This document shows positions 47,803 through 56,012 of a stretch of 64,000 bases of DNA, one piece after another. Every line of letters starts with the position of its first letter. Within the stretch, counting starts at the first letter, position 1. The notes under the pieces were generated by a model. The model was given only the letters and a program-made list of their open reading frames with translations. It was not told the origin of the DNA and did no database searches. Source of the stretch: Pleurocapsaceae cyanobacterium CSU_1_1 (GTDB lineage: Bacteria > Cyanobacteriota > Cyanobacteriia > Cyanobacteriales > Xenococcaceae); assembly GCA_012034765.1 (NCBI GenBank), contig JAAUOU010000008.1, positions 1 to 64,000 on the forward strand, written 5' to 3'. The position numbers and the translations under genes are program-made.

Positions 47803-48936
47803 ATGACTAACTCTCGATTTTGCGTTCGACAACGACAGCAAGAACAGCAACGGCTAAACAAGCTGCTTATCCTTGGTTTTGCAGGTTCGACTGTACTTCA
47901 CGGTATACTGGCTTACACTCTACCTCGTTGGTCTTTTGAATCGCCTAAAACAGCGGAAGAACCGATGGAGTTGATTTTAGTCGATAAACCGAAGCCACAA
48001 CCAAAACCCAAGCCCAAAATTGAATCTAAACCTATAGTCGAACCCAAGCCAAAAACTGTCAAGCCACCCGAACCAGTCCAGCCACAAACACCCCCCCCAG
48101 TAGAACCACCAGAGCCAGTCCAGGCACAAACACCACCGCCAAAACCTGCACCAAAACCACCCGAACCCGAACCTGCACCCAAAAAAGTTTTAACTACTCC
48201 TGCCCCCGCACCTAATCAGCCAATAGTACCAGCACCCGTTGAGAATCCCCCTCAACCATCTTCCTTGAGGAGCAATTTTACCGCACCAAATAGTTCAGTG
48301 ACTTCTGCTAAGGCTAGTAGTGATAGTCCCAATGTTCCAGCAACCAATAGTCCGCCCTCGCGTCCAGAAGCTAGTAGCGAACCCCCCGAAGGAATTAGCT
48401 GTGTTAGTAACTGCGAACCAGAATATCCTGATACATTAGAAGGAGTAGAAGGTAGTGCAGGGATTAAATTAACTATCGATCCTGACGGTAATGTTGTGGG
48501 TGTAGAATTAGCTAATGCTGATAGCAATAGTCAAATCAATCGTCAGGCTTTATTAGCAGCTAGACAAATGCAGTTTAGTTCTCCTGGTGACGATGTAGCA
48601 TCAGTCCAGGTCAAGATTGATTTTACCGTAGAAGGTTCGGAATACGATCGCGCCCGCCGTGAAGAACAAGAAAGAAAAGAGCAACAAGAGATTGAAGCAG
48701 CACGTCAACAGCAATTAGAAGCAGAAAGACAGGCGCAACAAAAACAATTAGAACAGGAAAGACAGGCACGTCAACAGCAGCAAGAAGTAGACTCTCAACC
48801 ACAGCCTGAATCTGAAACTCAATCAGCACCCAAACCCCTACCCGCTCTTTCAAAACCTCCATTCGCGGGCAAGCAAGAACTGGAAGAAGAAAGATTGAGG
48901 AAGTTCCAAGAAAGAATGGAGAATTATCGAGAATAG
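47803..48936 (+). CDS. tonB: TonB-like energy transducer with a Gln/Glu-rich C-terminal tail
   Basis: The 377-residue protein has an N-terminal membrane helix (LLILGFAGSTVLHGILAYTL). A proline-rich spacer (about 55-135; repeated PKPKP and PPxPxPxP) spans the periplasm. The TonB_C-like domain (EPEYPDTLEGVEGSAGIKLT, VQVKIDFTVEGS) sits near residues 200-280, after a CVSNC pair. Unusually it is followed by about 95 residues of Glu/Gln/Arg-rich coiled-coil sequence, although TonB domains normally end the protein. With exbB/exbD it forms a complete energy-transduction set; no receptor gene is in the window. Confidence 0.82.
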   Translation: MTNSRFCVRQRQQEQQRLNKLLILGFAGSTVLHGILAYTLPRWSFESPKTAEEPMELILVDKPKPQPKPKPKIESKPIVEPKPKTVKPPEPVQPQTPPPVEPPEPVQAQTPPPKPAPKPPEPEPAPKKVLTTPAPAPNQPIVPAPVENPPQPSSLRSNFTAPNSSVTSAKASSDSPNVPATNSPPSRPEASSEPPEGISCVSNCEPEYPDTLEGVEGSAGIKLTIDPDGNVVGVELANADSNSQINRQALLAARQMQFSSPGDDVASVQVKIDFTVEGSEYDRARREEQERKEQQEIEAARQQQLEAERQAQQKQLEQERQARQQQQEVDSQPQPESETQSAPKPLPALSKPPFAGKQELEEERLRKFQERMENYRE

Positions 48937-49125
48937 TCAGAAATACCTCGCAGTTGAGTAATCGCAAAGATCAGACAAAGAGGGTGTAAAATCACAAATA
49001 TCAAATAAATCTATGAGAGAAATTAGTTGAGGAAATCCCCCAGACAATTGGGGAATTGGGGAATTAGGGCAACTTTCAAAGCGATCGCTTTAATTTTCTA
49101 TCTCTAGCAAAAATAATGGAGCGTA

Positions 49126-49599
49126 ATGGAGCAAAATTCTCTAGTTAAACTGCTAGATTTTAGACAACACCAGGCATCACATGATTTTGTCCCAAATCCT
49201 GCTGTTATCTCTAGCAATCTAGGCAAGACTATCCATCTTGAACTTCATCGACAACCTGAATTTGAAACTATCGAACACCAACACATCATGCACGTAATTG
49301 CTTGTGGTGTTACCAATACATCAGCACCAGGAGAGCGATTTCTCGATGGTAAAGTCTGCGCGGAAAGACGAGAGCTAGGCGATATTGCCATCATTCCTGC
49401 TGGTATTGCTCATCGCTGTAACTGGAAGGTTGCAGCCGAGTTTGGGATTTTGGCAGTTGAACCCGCACTGCTGCAACAGGTTAGTCTAGGTTTAGTAGAT
49501 AGCGATCGCATCGAACTGATTCCCCAGTTTATGAACAAGCAAGATCAACTAATACAGGGAATTTTTACTACTTTAAAAAATGAGTCAGATCGAAATTAA
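49126..49599 (+). pseudogene. AraC-family regulator, N-terminal sensing domain only
   Basis: The 157-residue reading resembles the cupin-like sensor half of cyanobacterial AraC regulators: HLELHRQPEFETIEHQHIMH, the block RELGDIAIIPAGIAHRCNWK, and LIQGIFTTLKNE, after which the family continues to a two-helix-turn-helix DNA-binding domain. Here it stops within ten residues, overlapping the ATG of the hydrolase gene (49580). The HTH half is missing, so it is probably a pseudogene created by a deletion joining it to the next gene. Confidence 0.6.
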
Positions 49600-50368
49600 A
49601 ACTACCCATGTCCGCGTACCAAACCAAGATTTACAAATTGATGCTTATCTAGCACAACCAGCCAGAGAAGGTAAATTTGCTGCGGTGATCGTATTTCAGG
49701 AAATTTTTGGCGTAAATAGCAATATCAGAGAGATTACTGAGTTAATTGCTCAACAGGGTTATATAGCGATCGCACCAGCGATGTATCAACGGATTGCTCC
49801 TGGTTTTACCCGTGATTTTAGTCCAGAGCATCTTGCTTTTAGTCCCGAAGCCTACGAAGTTGGTTTACGATATTATCAACAAGTTAAGTATCAAGAAATA
49901 CTCAGCGATATTCAAGCTGCGATCGCCTATCTTAAAACCTTACCCAATGTCAAAGCAGATGCGATCGGCTGCATTGGCTTCTGTTTCGGTGGTCATATTG
50001 CTTATATGGCTGCTACCCTACCCGATATTAAAGCTACGGCTTCATTTTACGGTGGCGGCATTACCACCTCTAGCTATGGTGAAGCTGTTCCCACGATCAA
50101 GCGCACTGACCAAATTCAAGGTACTATTTATCTGTTTTTCGGTACAAGAGATCATTTAGTGTCTCAAGAGGAAACCCAGCAGATTGAGGCAGAATTACAA
50201 AAACAACAGATCGAGCATCGTATATTTCGCTACGATGCAGGACACGGATTTTTTGGAGGATTCTTTGAAGACAAGTATCCTTTTTTAAAACAACATCCCA
50301 GTTACAATCCTGAAGCTGCACCTCATGCTTGGCGACAGGTATTAGAGCTTTTTCAGAACAATTTATAA
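49580..50368 (+). CDS. Dienelactone hydrolase family protein
   Basis: The 262-residue alpha/beta hydrolase has VIVFQEIFGVNSNIREITEL (Glu that activates the nucleophile), GYIAIAPAMYQR, GCIGFCFGGHIAYMAA (nucleophile Cys in GxCxGG), FFGTRDHLVSQ (Asp) and YDAGHGFF (His). The family opens dienelactones and other small cyclic esters. The start codon overlaps the AraC remnant and has no good ribosome site in front of it, so expression may depend on coupled translation of that remnant. Confidence 0.88.
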   Translation: MSQIEIKTTHVRVPNQDLQIDAYLAQPAREGKFAAVIVFQEIFGVNSNIREITELIAQQGYIAIAPAMYQRIAPGFTRDFSPEHLAFSPEAYEVGLRYYQQVKYQEILSDIQAAIAYLKTLPNVKADAIGCIGFCFGGHIAYMAATLPDIKATASFYGGGITTSSYGEAVPTIKRTDQIQGTIYLFFGTRDHLVSQEETQQIEAELQKQQIEHRIFRYDAGHGFFGGFFEDKYPFLKQHPSYNPEAAPHAWRQVLELFQNNL

Positions 50369-50394
50369 CTTTATAACTTTATAACTTTATAACT
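50363..50394. repeat. Tandem repeat TTATAACT x4
   Basis: Four exact 8-base units of TTATAACT start in the last codons of the dienelactone hydrolase gene and run past its stop. Such runs can expand or contract; here the reading frame of the hydrolase ends inside the first unit (TAA at 50366), so copy number should not affect the protein. Confidence 0.7.
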
Positions 50395-50407
50395 GAAGTA
50401 TAAAATA

Positions 50408-50956
50408 TTAGTAGAGCAACAGTCGCTCCAAATTAATCTCAAGATCGGGAAAGGCTTGGGATGTAATTATTCCCGATCGACATTCAATAGTTTGTGAGTA
50501 GCTATTGTTTTGTAATTGAGCATGAATAATCAGCTTTTTGTTTTTCAAATCAATTACCCAATATTCTGGTATACCATTGCGGGCATAGGTAATAATTTTC
50601 TGCCCCAAATCTTTTTTGAGAGTTTTGCTAGATACCTCAATCAGCCAATAGATATCTTGAGGATAAGGGTGATGACTGCGATAGAGAGTTGCTGGTAGTT
50701 TAACTATGGCTATGTCTGGCTCTGGTTCACTGTTGTCTAAAGTGATTGGATGAGCATCTCTTACGTGAGCTTTTCCTTGGAGTAAATCTCTTAGGTAATC
50801 GCTAACAGATTGATTGGTATAGCTATGTTCAATCCCTTCTGGACTCATCTCAACGATATTTCCTTCCAAAAGTTCAACTGGTTTTCCCTCCAATACTCCA
50901 GAGTCCACTAGTTTATGCCATTCATCTATCGACCATTTGTAAATAATTGAAGCCAT
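50408..50956 (-). CDS. Uma2-family (DUF820) protein, second copy
   Basis: The 182-residue protein has VELLEGNIVEMSPEGIEHSY, then SEPEPDIAIVKLP (PD core), IYWLIEVSSKTLKKDLGQKI (E of the core and following K) and IPEYWVIDLKNKKLIIH. It is clearly of the same family as 3343-3945 but from a different subgroup (short N-terminus). Its 5' side faces the MITE copy 2. Confidence 0.88.
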   Translation of the reverse strand: MASIIYKWSIDEWHKLVDSGVLEGKPVELLEGNIVEMSPEGIEHSYTNQSVSDYLRDLLQGKAHVRDAHPITLDNSEPEPDIAIVKLPATLYRSHHPYPQDIYWLIEVSSKTLKKDLGQKIITYARNGIPEYWVIDLKNKKLIIHAQLQNNSYSQTIECRSGIITSQAFPDLEINLERLLLY

Positions 50957-51029
50957 ATCTACATTATTTCTTGCTGTTACCTAATTTTAAGTGAACCACC
51001 AGAAACCGATCAAGCGGGGATTCGGTATT

Positions 51030-51135
51030 TATAGCCGTACAAAGTTAAATTAGGACAAGTCTAGTTAACTGTTCGTAGGTAGTAGGTAGTAGATAGTAGG
51101 TAATAAGTGTCCTAACTGAAATACGTATTGCTATA
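51030..51135. mobile_element. MITE-like element, copy 2 (106 bp)
   Basis: It has the same ends and length as the element at 10162-10267 and differs from it by two substitutions in the central tandem repeat (GTAGATA for GTAGGTA; TAATAAG for TAACAAG). Both lie in spacers near gene starts: here upstream of Uma2 on one side and the DUF1830 gene on the other. Both insertions have TA at each outer end. The near-identity suggests recent transposition. Confidence 0.75.
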
Positions 51136-51288
51136 TCTGTTGAAGTTCGCGGACATATTTGTCTCATTACTTATCTAGTTCAATTTGAAATATAAAATAT
51201 AAATGTTTTTGAGGTTTTGTGCAGAATCCTCACAGATTCTTCAGATTTAAAAACTATTATTTAAATCAAATTGAAGCAAGGAAAAATT

Positions 51289-51570
51289 ATGCAACCAGTT
51301 ACCAACTCAAAATTATTCCCACAAACTTCAACAATCCTCTGTTATTACTTTAATTCTAGTAATACGATACAGCATATCCGAGTTGGGAATGGCAACAGCT
51401 ACAGTTTAGAAAAAATTATCTTTCCTCAGCAAAGAATTTTGTTTGAAGCAATCCCTGAAGGAATGTTGGAAGTTCACACTAAACAACAAGATCAACAATT
51501 ATTAGAAGAAGTCTTCTCTTGTCTGAATCTTAAAGCCAATCAGTCTCAACCTCAACTAGCTACGATCTAG
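51289..51570 (+). CDS. DUF1830 family small protein
   Basis: From ATG 51289 (AAGGA ribosome site just upstream) it has 93 residues. STILCYYFNSSNTIQHIRVG, ERIIFPGQR-like EKIIFPQQRILFEAIPEG and MLEVHTKQQ give the DUF1830 pattern, a cyanobacterial family without known role. A TTG at 51271 would add six residues. It is placed just past MITE copy 2. Confidence 0.8.
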   Translation: MQPVTNSKLFPQTSTILCYYFNSSNTIQHIRVGNGNSYSLEKIIFPQQRILFEAIPEGMLEVHTKQQDQQLLEEVFSCLNLKANQSQPQLATI

Positions 51571-51643
51571 CACTCGACTAATTTAAGATCAAACACGTTT
51601 AATATCTCGATTAAAACTTGGTTTAAATTTAGTTTAAATAATT

Positions 51644-51850
51644 ATGAGTATTCCAAATGTCTGTCCATGTTGTTCTAATCCTCTGTTACGTCACTTTGGC
51701 GATCGCCGAGAATACTGGTTTTGCCGTCATTGTTGGTCAGAGATGCCCAATCTAGAAACTGCTGAACAATCAAAACATAAACAGTTGCCAGACATAATCA
51801 ACTTGTCAACTAATCTTACTAAATTAGAGAGATTAGCCTTGACAAGTTAG
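51644..51850 (+). CDS. Small zinc-ribbon-like protein
   Basis: The 68-residue protein starts MSIPNVCPCCSNPLLRHF and then has EYWFCRHCWSEMPN: two CxxC pairs (CPCC, CRHC) that could hold one zinc. The rest (TNLTKLERLALTS) is helical. No named family is recognised; similar small CxxC proteins are common in cyanobacteria. It ends 45 bp before the convergent end of the oxygenase gene of the peptide cluster, so it is probably not part of it. Confidence 0.65.
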   Translation: MSIPNVCPCCSNPLLRHFGDRREYWFCRHCWSEMPNLETAEQSKHKQLPDIINLSTNLTKLERLALTS

Positions 51851-51895
51851 TATATATCCTAATCTTCAACATTATATTTTTTATTCAGATCAGCT

Positions 51896-52603
51896 TTAGT
51901 TTTGCTCGAATTTTTTCCACATGCTGGGAGGAGGAGAGAGGAATTCATACAAACCAGGATCTCCATTCTCCGCCGAGGTGATCACAATATCAAAAGACAA
52001 AGAGATTCTCGTCTCTCCAGTTTGATTAGCTTCTACACCATGTCGTTGTTTTGAGGGAAAAATCAACAATCTCCCTTCTGTGGGAGCATAGTATCCTTCT
52101 TCATAGTTAAAAGGATTTTTCCTGTTGATGGCATTAGTATGCTCATCGCCAAGACCCGCAATAATTTCATTCATGCCTGCATCGTTGTAAATCGTAAAAG
52201 CACCAGATTTAAGCGTGCCACTCTCTGGCACAGATATATAGTAAACAGCGCTAACATGAGCAGTATGGTGGCTGTGAGGAGGAATTGCTTGATCTGCGCG
52301 GGAAACAACTGGCCAAGCTCTTTGAATGTATAAATCTATTTTGCTAATATCTATTCCCAATTCTTCAAGGAAACGGAGAGTATGAGTTTCTAGTTGTTTA
52401 ACAATCCAAGCAAAGTTCGGGTCTTGATGAATATGTCCCGCTCCATGAAAATCGCCAGTCCAGGCAATGTCGGAGTCAATCCGTTTTTTGTAACTTTCTT
52501 TTTCTAGCTTAAGAACGTTAGATACTAAAGAATCTTTTTGCTCTGCTGCATTTTCTAGATCTGCATAATAGATTGCAAGGGGAAACCAAGGTTCAATAGG
52601 CAT
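51896..52603 (-). CDS. 2OG-Fe(II) oxygenase, TIGR02466 type, RiPP tailoring candidate
   Basis: From ATG 52603 (a TTG at 52669 would overlap the HopA1 gene) the protein has 235 residues: MPIEPWFPLAIYYADLENAA, AWVVxQ-like helices, then AIPPHSHHTAHVSAVYYISV (iron-binding His in the first strand), GRLLIFPSKQRHGVEANQTG (second His) and ETRISLSFDI (Arg for 2-oxoglutarate). This is the pattern of putative 2OG-Fe(II) oxygenases of the TIGR02466 type. It is the last gene of the leftward operon precursor - kinase - HopA1 - oxygenase, so I infer it hydroxylates or otherwise oxidises the peptide. Its substrate residue is unknown. Confidence 0.78.
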   Translation of the reverse strand: MPIEPWFPLAIYYADLENAAEQKDSLVSNVLKLEKESYKKRIDSDIAWTGDFHGAGHIHQDPNFAWIVKQLETHTLRFLEELGIDISKIDLYIQRAWPVVSRADQAIPPHSHHTAHVSAVYYISVPESGTLKSGAFTIYNDAGMNEIIAGLGDEHTNAINRKNPFNYEEGYYAPTEGRLLIFPSKQRHGVEANQTGETRISLSFDIVITSAENGDPGLYEFLSPPPSMWKKFEQN

Positions 52604-52661
52604 ATGTAGAATGAGAGAATAATTTAATAATTTTTTAGAGAATGTAAACTTCAATCTAGGT

Positions 52662-53792
52662 CTAGTCAATTTCGGCTTGATAGCTGTTGCTAGAATCAGG
52701 ATTAAGATAGAGATGTTCGATATCTACCCCCGCTAAAGATAAATAATTCAAAACATCAGCTAATTTGTTTCCTGTCGGACTTTTTTGTTGCCATCTGTCG
52801 ACTATAGCTGTGGCGATAATGCCACAATAATGCTGACCGATATTTTCTTGTTCAAATTTTGGCGATCGCGGTTTTTCGGCTAGTCCCCAACCTGGAGACA
52901 AAGGTAGACAAAAGAAAGGTATCTTTGGGCGAAAATAATGCTGATTTTTTTGCTCAATAGTTTTGACAATTGGATACACTAGCTCAAAGTCACTACTCTT
53001 GATATCTAAAACTACGGCATCGAGGTGATCGAACTGTGTTTCATCATAGGCAACTCGAAAATTAAAAGGAATTGCGATCGCATTAAGTTCCCGAGTTAGA
53101 TGATCCAGCAACTGGACTGCTCCTTTAGAACTCACATTAAAATACATTTGGGTAATGATATCGTCTGAACATTTTTCAACATCGAGCGAACCTGAGTTTC
53201 CTACCGCAATATAAAATCCGCGATCTACCAAATTGGATGGCATTTTAATCACTACTAATTGTCCTAGCTGCAACTGTCTTGATTCGACTAGATGCTTTTC
53301 TGGCTCAATATGCAAAGTTAAATCGTTTTTAGTAACGTGCCAATAGTCAGCTTCTTGTTTGACGACCAGCCAGTTAGGGTCGCTATAACCTTCCCCGTGA
53401 TTATTTTGCACGAGCTGTTGATAGAATTTGGTTCGAGACCATTTATTGACATAATTTGCCACCTCTTGGCGATCTCCAAGATCTTTGGCTGCGGTACCAT
53501 TGCTAATTTCTGAGCCAAAACTTTCATCTAGTTGAAGGTCACGACTGAAAATATCGTAAAGATAATTTTGTAATTTGGCTGCTAGGTATTGATTGCGGTC
53601 TACAGGAGAGATTTGTTTTAAATATTCTTGAAGACGATCTGCAATGATTACAGGTTCGCGATCGCGATAATTGATCGTTAGATCTGCTGTAATTTGCAGA
53701 TTTTCGACGATATCTTCAAACTTTTGACGACAATCGTCCTTATAAATTACCAAATCGTCGGCTTTGGTAGCTTTGCTCATTGAAATTGCCAT
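52662..53792 (-). CDS. HopA1-family protein (LxmY/TvaD-like), putative RiPP dehydratase partner
   Basis: The 376-residue protein belongs to the T3SS effector HopA1 family as known from cyanobacterial and actinobacterial RiPP clusters. Key stretches are NHGEGYSDPNWLVVKQE, LTLHIEPEKHL, LVVIKMPSNLVDRGFYIAVG, MYFNVSSKGAVQLLDHLTRE, IPFNFRVAYDE, YFRPKIPFFCLPLSPGWGLA and AIVDRWQQK. The kinase gene ends 64 bp upstream. In class V lanthipeptide and thioviridamide-type clusters a HopA1 protein works with an APH-like kinase: the kinase phosphorylates Ser/Thr of the precursor and HopA1 eliminates phosphate (established for the LxmK/LxmY type). That function is transferred here by homology. Confidence 0.82.
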   Translation of the reverse strand: MAISMSKATKADDLVIYKDDCRQKFEDIVENLQITADLTINYRDREPVIIADRLQEYLKQISPVDRNQYLAAKLQNYLYDIFSRDLQLDESFGSEISNGTAAKDLGDRQEVANYVNKWSRTKFYQQLVQNNHGEGYSDPNWLVVKQEADYWHVTKNDLTLHIEPEKHLVESRQLQLGQLVVIKMPSNLVDRGFYIAVGNSGSLDVEKCSDDIITQMYFNVSSKGAVQLLDHLTRELNAIAIPFNFRVAYDETQFDHLDAVVLDIKSSDFELVYPIVKTIEQKNQHYFRPKIPFFCLPLSPGWGLAEKPRSPKFEQENIGQHYCGIIATAIVDRWQQKSPTGNKLADVLNYLSLAGVDIEHLYLNPDSSNSYQAEID

Positions 53793-53856
53793 TTTAAAAC
53801 TAACACTGTTTGATATTTAAAATTGTTTAATTATTTAATTTAAATTCATTCGGCTA

Positions 53857-55104
53857 CTAAACCATAGTCTGCAAATTATGGTCAGCTTTGGCAGTACTAC
53901 CATCAATCAACTCAGCCTCGGTAGTGCCAAAAATAGTGTTAATCGCTTCTTTTGGGGAACAAAGCAAATTCTTGGCCACTTGTAGTTTACAAAGTGCTTC
54001 GTTATCGAAAGGATGATGATACTCAACGTAGTAGCTCAAGCGATTAATCAGACCAATTCCCGCAAATTGAACGATTCTTCTGAGGTAATCGGGGCGATAC
54101 TCGATAATTTCAGGAAAAGTAGCCAGGTATCCTTGCAGTAACGCTCTCAGACTCGGAACGATCTTTTCTAAGGGACAGGTAGCTAAACTAAGAGTAGTAT
54201 GAAGATCGAGGTTAGGATCGGCAACTAAAGTGTTGAGCCACTCTCCTAAATATTGAGATATTAGCATTCCTAAATCCACAGCAGGATCTGCCCAGTAGAT
54301 AAGTTCCCAATCGATTATTTTTACCTGTTCTGGTTTGATTTGAACAGATTCATCACTAAGATCGAGATTAAGATTGGTGTCAATAATAAAGTTATCTAAA
54401 GTTAGGTCATTATGAGTTACACAAGTTGATTGTATATTGTCATATAGTTCAACGATCGCTTGCTGAAGACTGGGAAAACGTTGATATAACTTATAAAAAT
54501 CAAGTCCGTCAGGACAAACTTTGCCGAAAATATCAGGAGTGACAGTATTTAATTCACGAATAAAGCCAGGTGGTCTAATTGGTCGATCCAATTTGAAGTA
54601 TTGGCTTAAGAATTCTCGTATCTGTTGATGCTGATAGGTAGCGCAATGAACTTGAGCTAAGTTCATACCTATAGTTCGGGCAATTTGGGGGTGATAGCTC
54701 TGACAAGTTCGGTAATAACTATCAAGGGCAATATAGTCATCGTAAAAAACTGACACCAGAATCGAGTTATCTCGGTCAAACAAGACAACTTCAGAAATTA
54801 ATGGTTGAATGGTCGCCAAATTACTAAATTTATTGATTAGTTCTTGAACTAACCATTCGGTAATTAAGTGTCCAGATGTTTTCCCTTCTCGGTCAACCCG
54901 ATTTTGTTTAACTAAAAAGCTGGTGCGATCGCTTGAGGTGTGGTTAAAGGAATTAGGAGAATCATCCTGTGAAGTTCTGACAACTAGATTGAAGTTTTTA
55001 CTTTCTTTACAAATTATCGGCACAAGAGGATAGAAATTTGGAGGACAAATATTTTTGTGCTTTAGGAAATCCACCACATTATTCTCACTTAAAATTAATC
55101 CCAT
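53857..55104 (-). CDS. APH-type phosphotransferase (LxmK/TvaC-like), RiPP kinase candidate
   Basis: The 415-residue protein has the aminoglycoside-phosphotransferase/kinase core: FLVKQNR (Lys for ATP), THNDLTLDNFIID (HxDxxxxN catalytic loop) and VKIIDWELIYWADPAVDLGM (DWE metal site), followed by helices such as YLRRIVQFAGIGLINRLSYY. Length is longer than a typical resistance APH, as in RiPP kinases. Upstream lies the precursor gene (177 bp) and downstream the HopA1 gene, so it very probably phosphorylates the precursor, not an antibiotic. No resistance phenotype should be inferred. Confidence 0.82.
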   Translation of the reverse strand: MGLILSENNVVDFLKHKNICPPNFYPLVPIICKESKNFNLVVRTSQDDSPNSFNHTSSDRTSFLVKQNRVDREGKTSGHLITEWLVQELINKFSNLATIQPLISEVVLFDRDNSILVSVFYDDYIALDSYYRTCQSYHPQIARTIGMNLAQVHCATYQHQQIREFLSQYFKLDRPIRPPGFIRELNTVTPDIFGKVCPDGLDFYKLYQRFPSLQQAIVELYDNIQSTCVTHNDLTLDNFIIDTNLNLDLSDESVQIKPEQVKIIDWELIYWADPAVDLGMLISQYLGEWLNTLVADPNLDLHTTLSLATCPLEKIVPSLRALLQGYLATFPEIIEYRPDYLRRIVQFAGIGLINRLSYYVEYHHPFDNEALCKLQVAKNLLCSPKEAINTIFGTTEAELIDGSTAKADHNLQTMV

Positions 55105-55280
55105 ATGATAGATTTCTTTTAATTAAGTAAGGTAGCTAGGATACCCCATCAATAACTTAAAGGTTAAGTCAGTTGACGAGGTATTGTTCAAGCTACAAAA
55201 TTCAAGCTCTAGGTAGCAAAGTCTTAAATATATCCCAACGTTTGGGACAGAGTTATCGATAAATCGTAACTCGCTCTAGA

Positions 55281-55505
55281 TTAATGGTGGTATCTGCTGC
55301 CACATCCACATCCATATCCACCTTTACCTTTACCTTTACCTTTACCTTTACCTTTGCCTTTACCTTTGCCTTTACCGCCTTTACCACCGCCGCCAGAAAG
55401 GCTTAATTCTTCTTCAGAAAGAACTCGCAGGTTACCCATCACGCTCTCAGAACCAGATAGTAAATCAGCGCCGAGAGGTTGTAAATTGTCAATGTTGATT
55501 CCCAT
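55281..55505 (-). CDS. RiPP precursor peptide with a (Lys-Gly) repeat core
   Basis: From ATG 55505 the product has 74 residues; an upstream start would add 23 residues that look non-coding. The leader (about 1-37) is MGINIDNLQPLGADLLSGSE and then SVMGNLRVLSEEELSLS, ending in GGGG, where a C39 protease would cut after a double glycine. The core is KGG, nine KG units, GG-flanked YGCGCGSRYHH at the end. The core has two Cys (66, 68) and a single Ser (70), two Tyr and two His, but no Thr. Its coding DNA is a near-perfect hexamer repeat (CCTTTA on the + strand, 55320-55376). It is the first gene of the leftward operon, 177 bp before the kinase. Nothing identical is known to me. Confidence 0.82.
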   Translation of the reverse strand: MGINIDNLQPLGADLLSGSESVMGNLRVLSEEELSLSGGGGKGGKGKGKGKGKGKGKGKGKGGYGCGCGSRYHH

Positions 55506-56012
55506 TTTGTTTACCTTTGATAATTTTGATAATTTTGCCGTGATGCTAATACCCAAAGAGCATATACTACGCACATCTCTTTAGATATCGAATTAAGGAG
55601 AAATAAATCCTTCTGTATGTTTATAGCGCAAAATTTCCGCCAAAATTCATCTAAATGGCAGAAAAAAAGACATAAGCTACAGTAGCTTAAAAAATATGTC
55701 TTAACTGATTATTTTGACTAGGTTAATTAGAATGTATTAAGTTTAACTACAGCTTAACCATTCTTTAATAACCACAGTTGAGCAATTTCAGGTATGATTC
55801 ATTCAAGTAGAAATACCTAAAAAAACACTTTATTTGCTCAAGCTTAATTGAGTTAATCATGTAAATAAACTATTTAAATTAGTATATAACACCTGTCTTT
55901 TTGACTTAATTGTCGTCTTTTTGTCTTTTTACTAATTAATAAAACTTAGTATTAGTGTTAATCGAATGCTATAAGTAAAACCAAGAATATGAATGATTTT
56001 TAATGGAGAATA
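55506..56012. promoter_or_regulatory. Divergent promoter region of the peptide cluster
   Basis: This 507-bp AT-rich spacer separates the precursor operon from the export operon. It contains a nested inverted repeat at 55667-55702 (AAGACATA / TATGTCTT, with AGCTAC / GTAGCT inside), a candidate operator. It also has repeated GTCTTTTTG-type blocks at 55893-55931 near the export operon. I cannot place -35/-10 boxes with confidence. No further gene is visible. Confidence 0.45.

Noticed and set aside
47913..48182. Glycine-rich minus-strand ORF over tonB
   Set aside because: It is the antisense of the proline-rich linker, a common compositional artefact.
53857..55104. APH-like gene as an antibiotic-resistance determinant
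   Set aside because: Its length and its place between a RiPP precursor and HopA1 fit a peptide kinase instead.
55320..55376. Hexamer repeat considered as non-coding satellite only
   Set aside because: It is in frame within a small gene with a leader, a GG site and a Cys-rich tail, upstream of RiPP enzymes.
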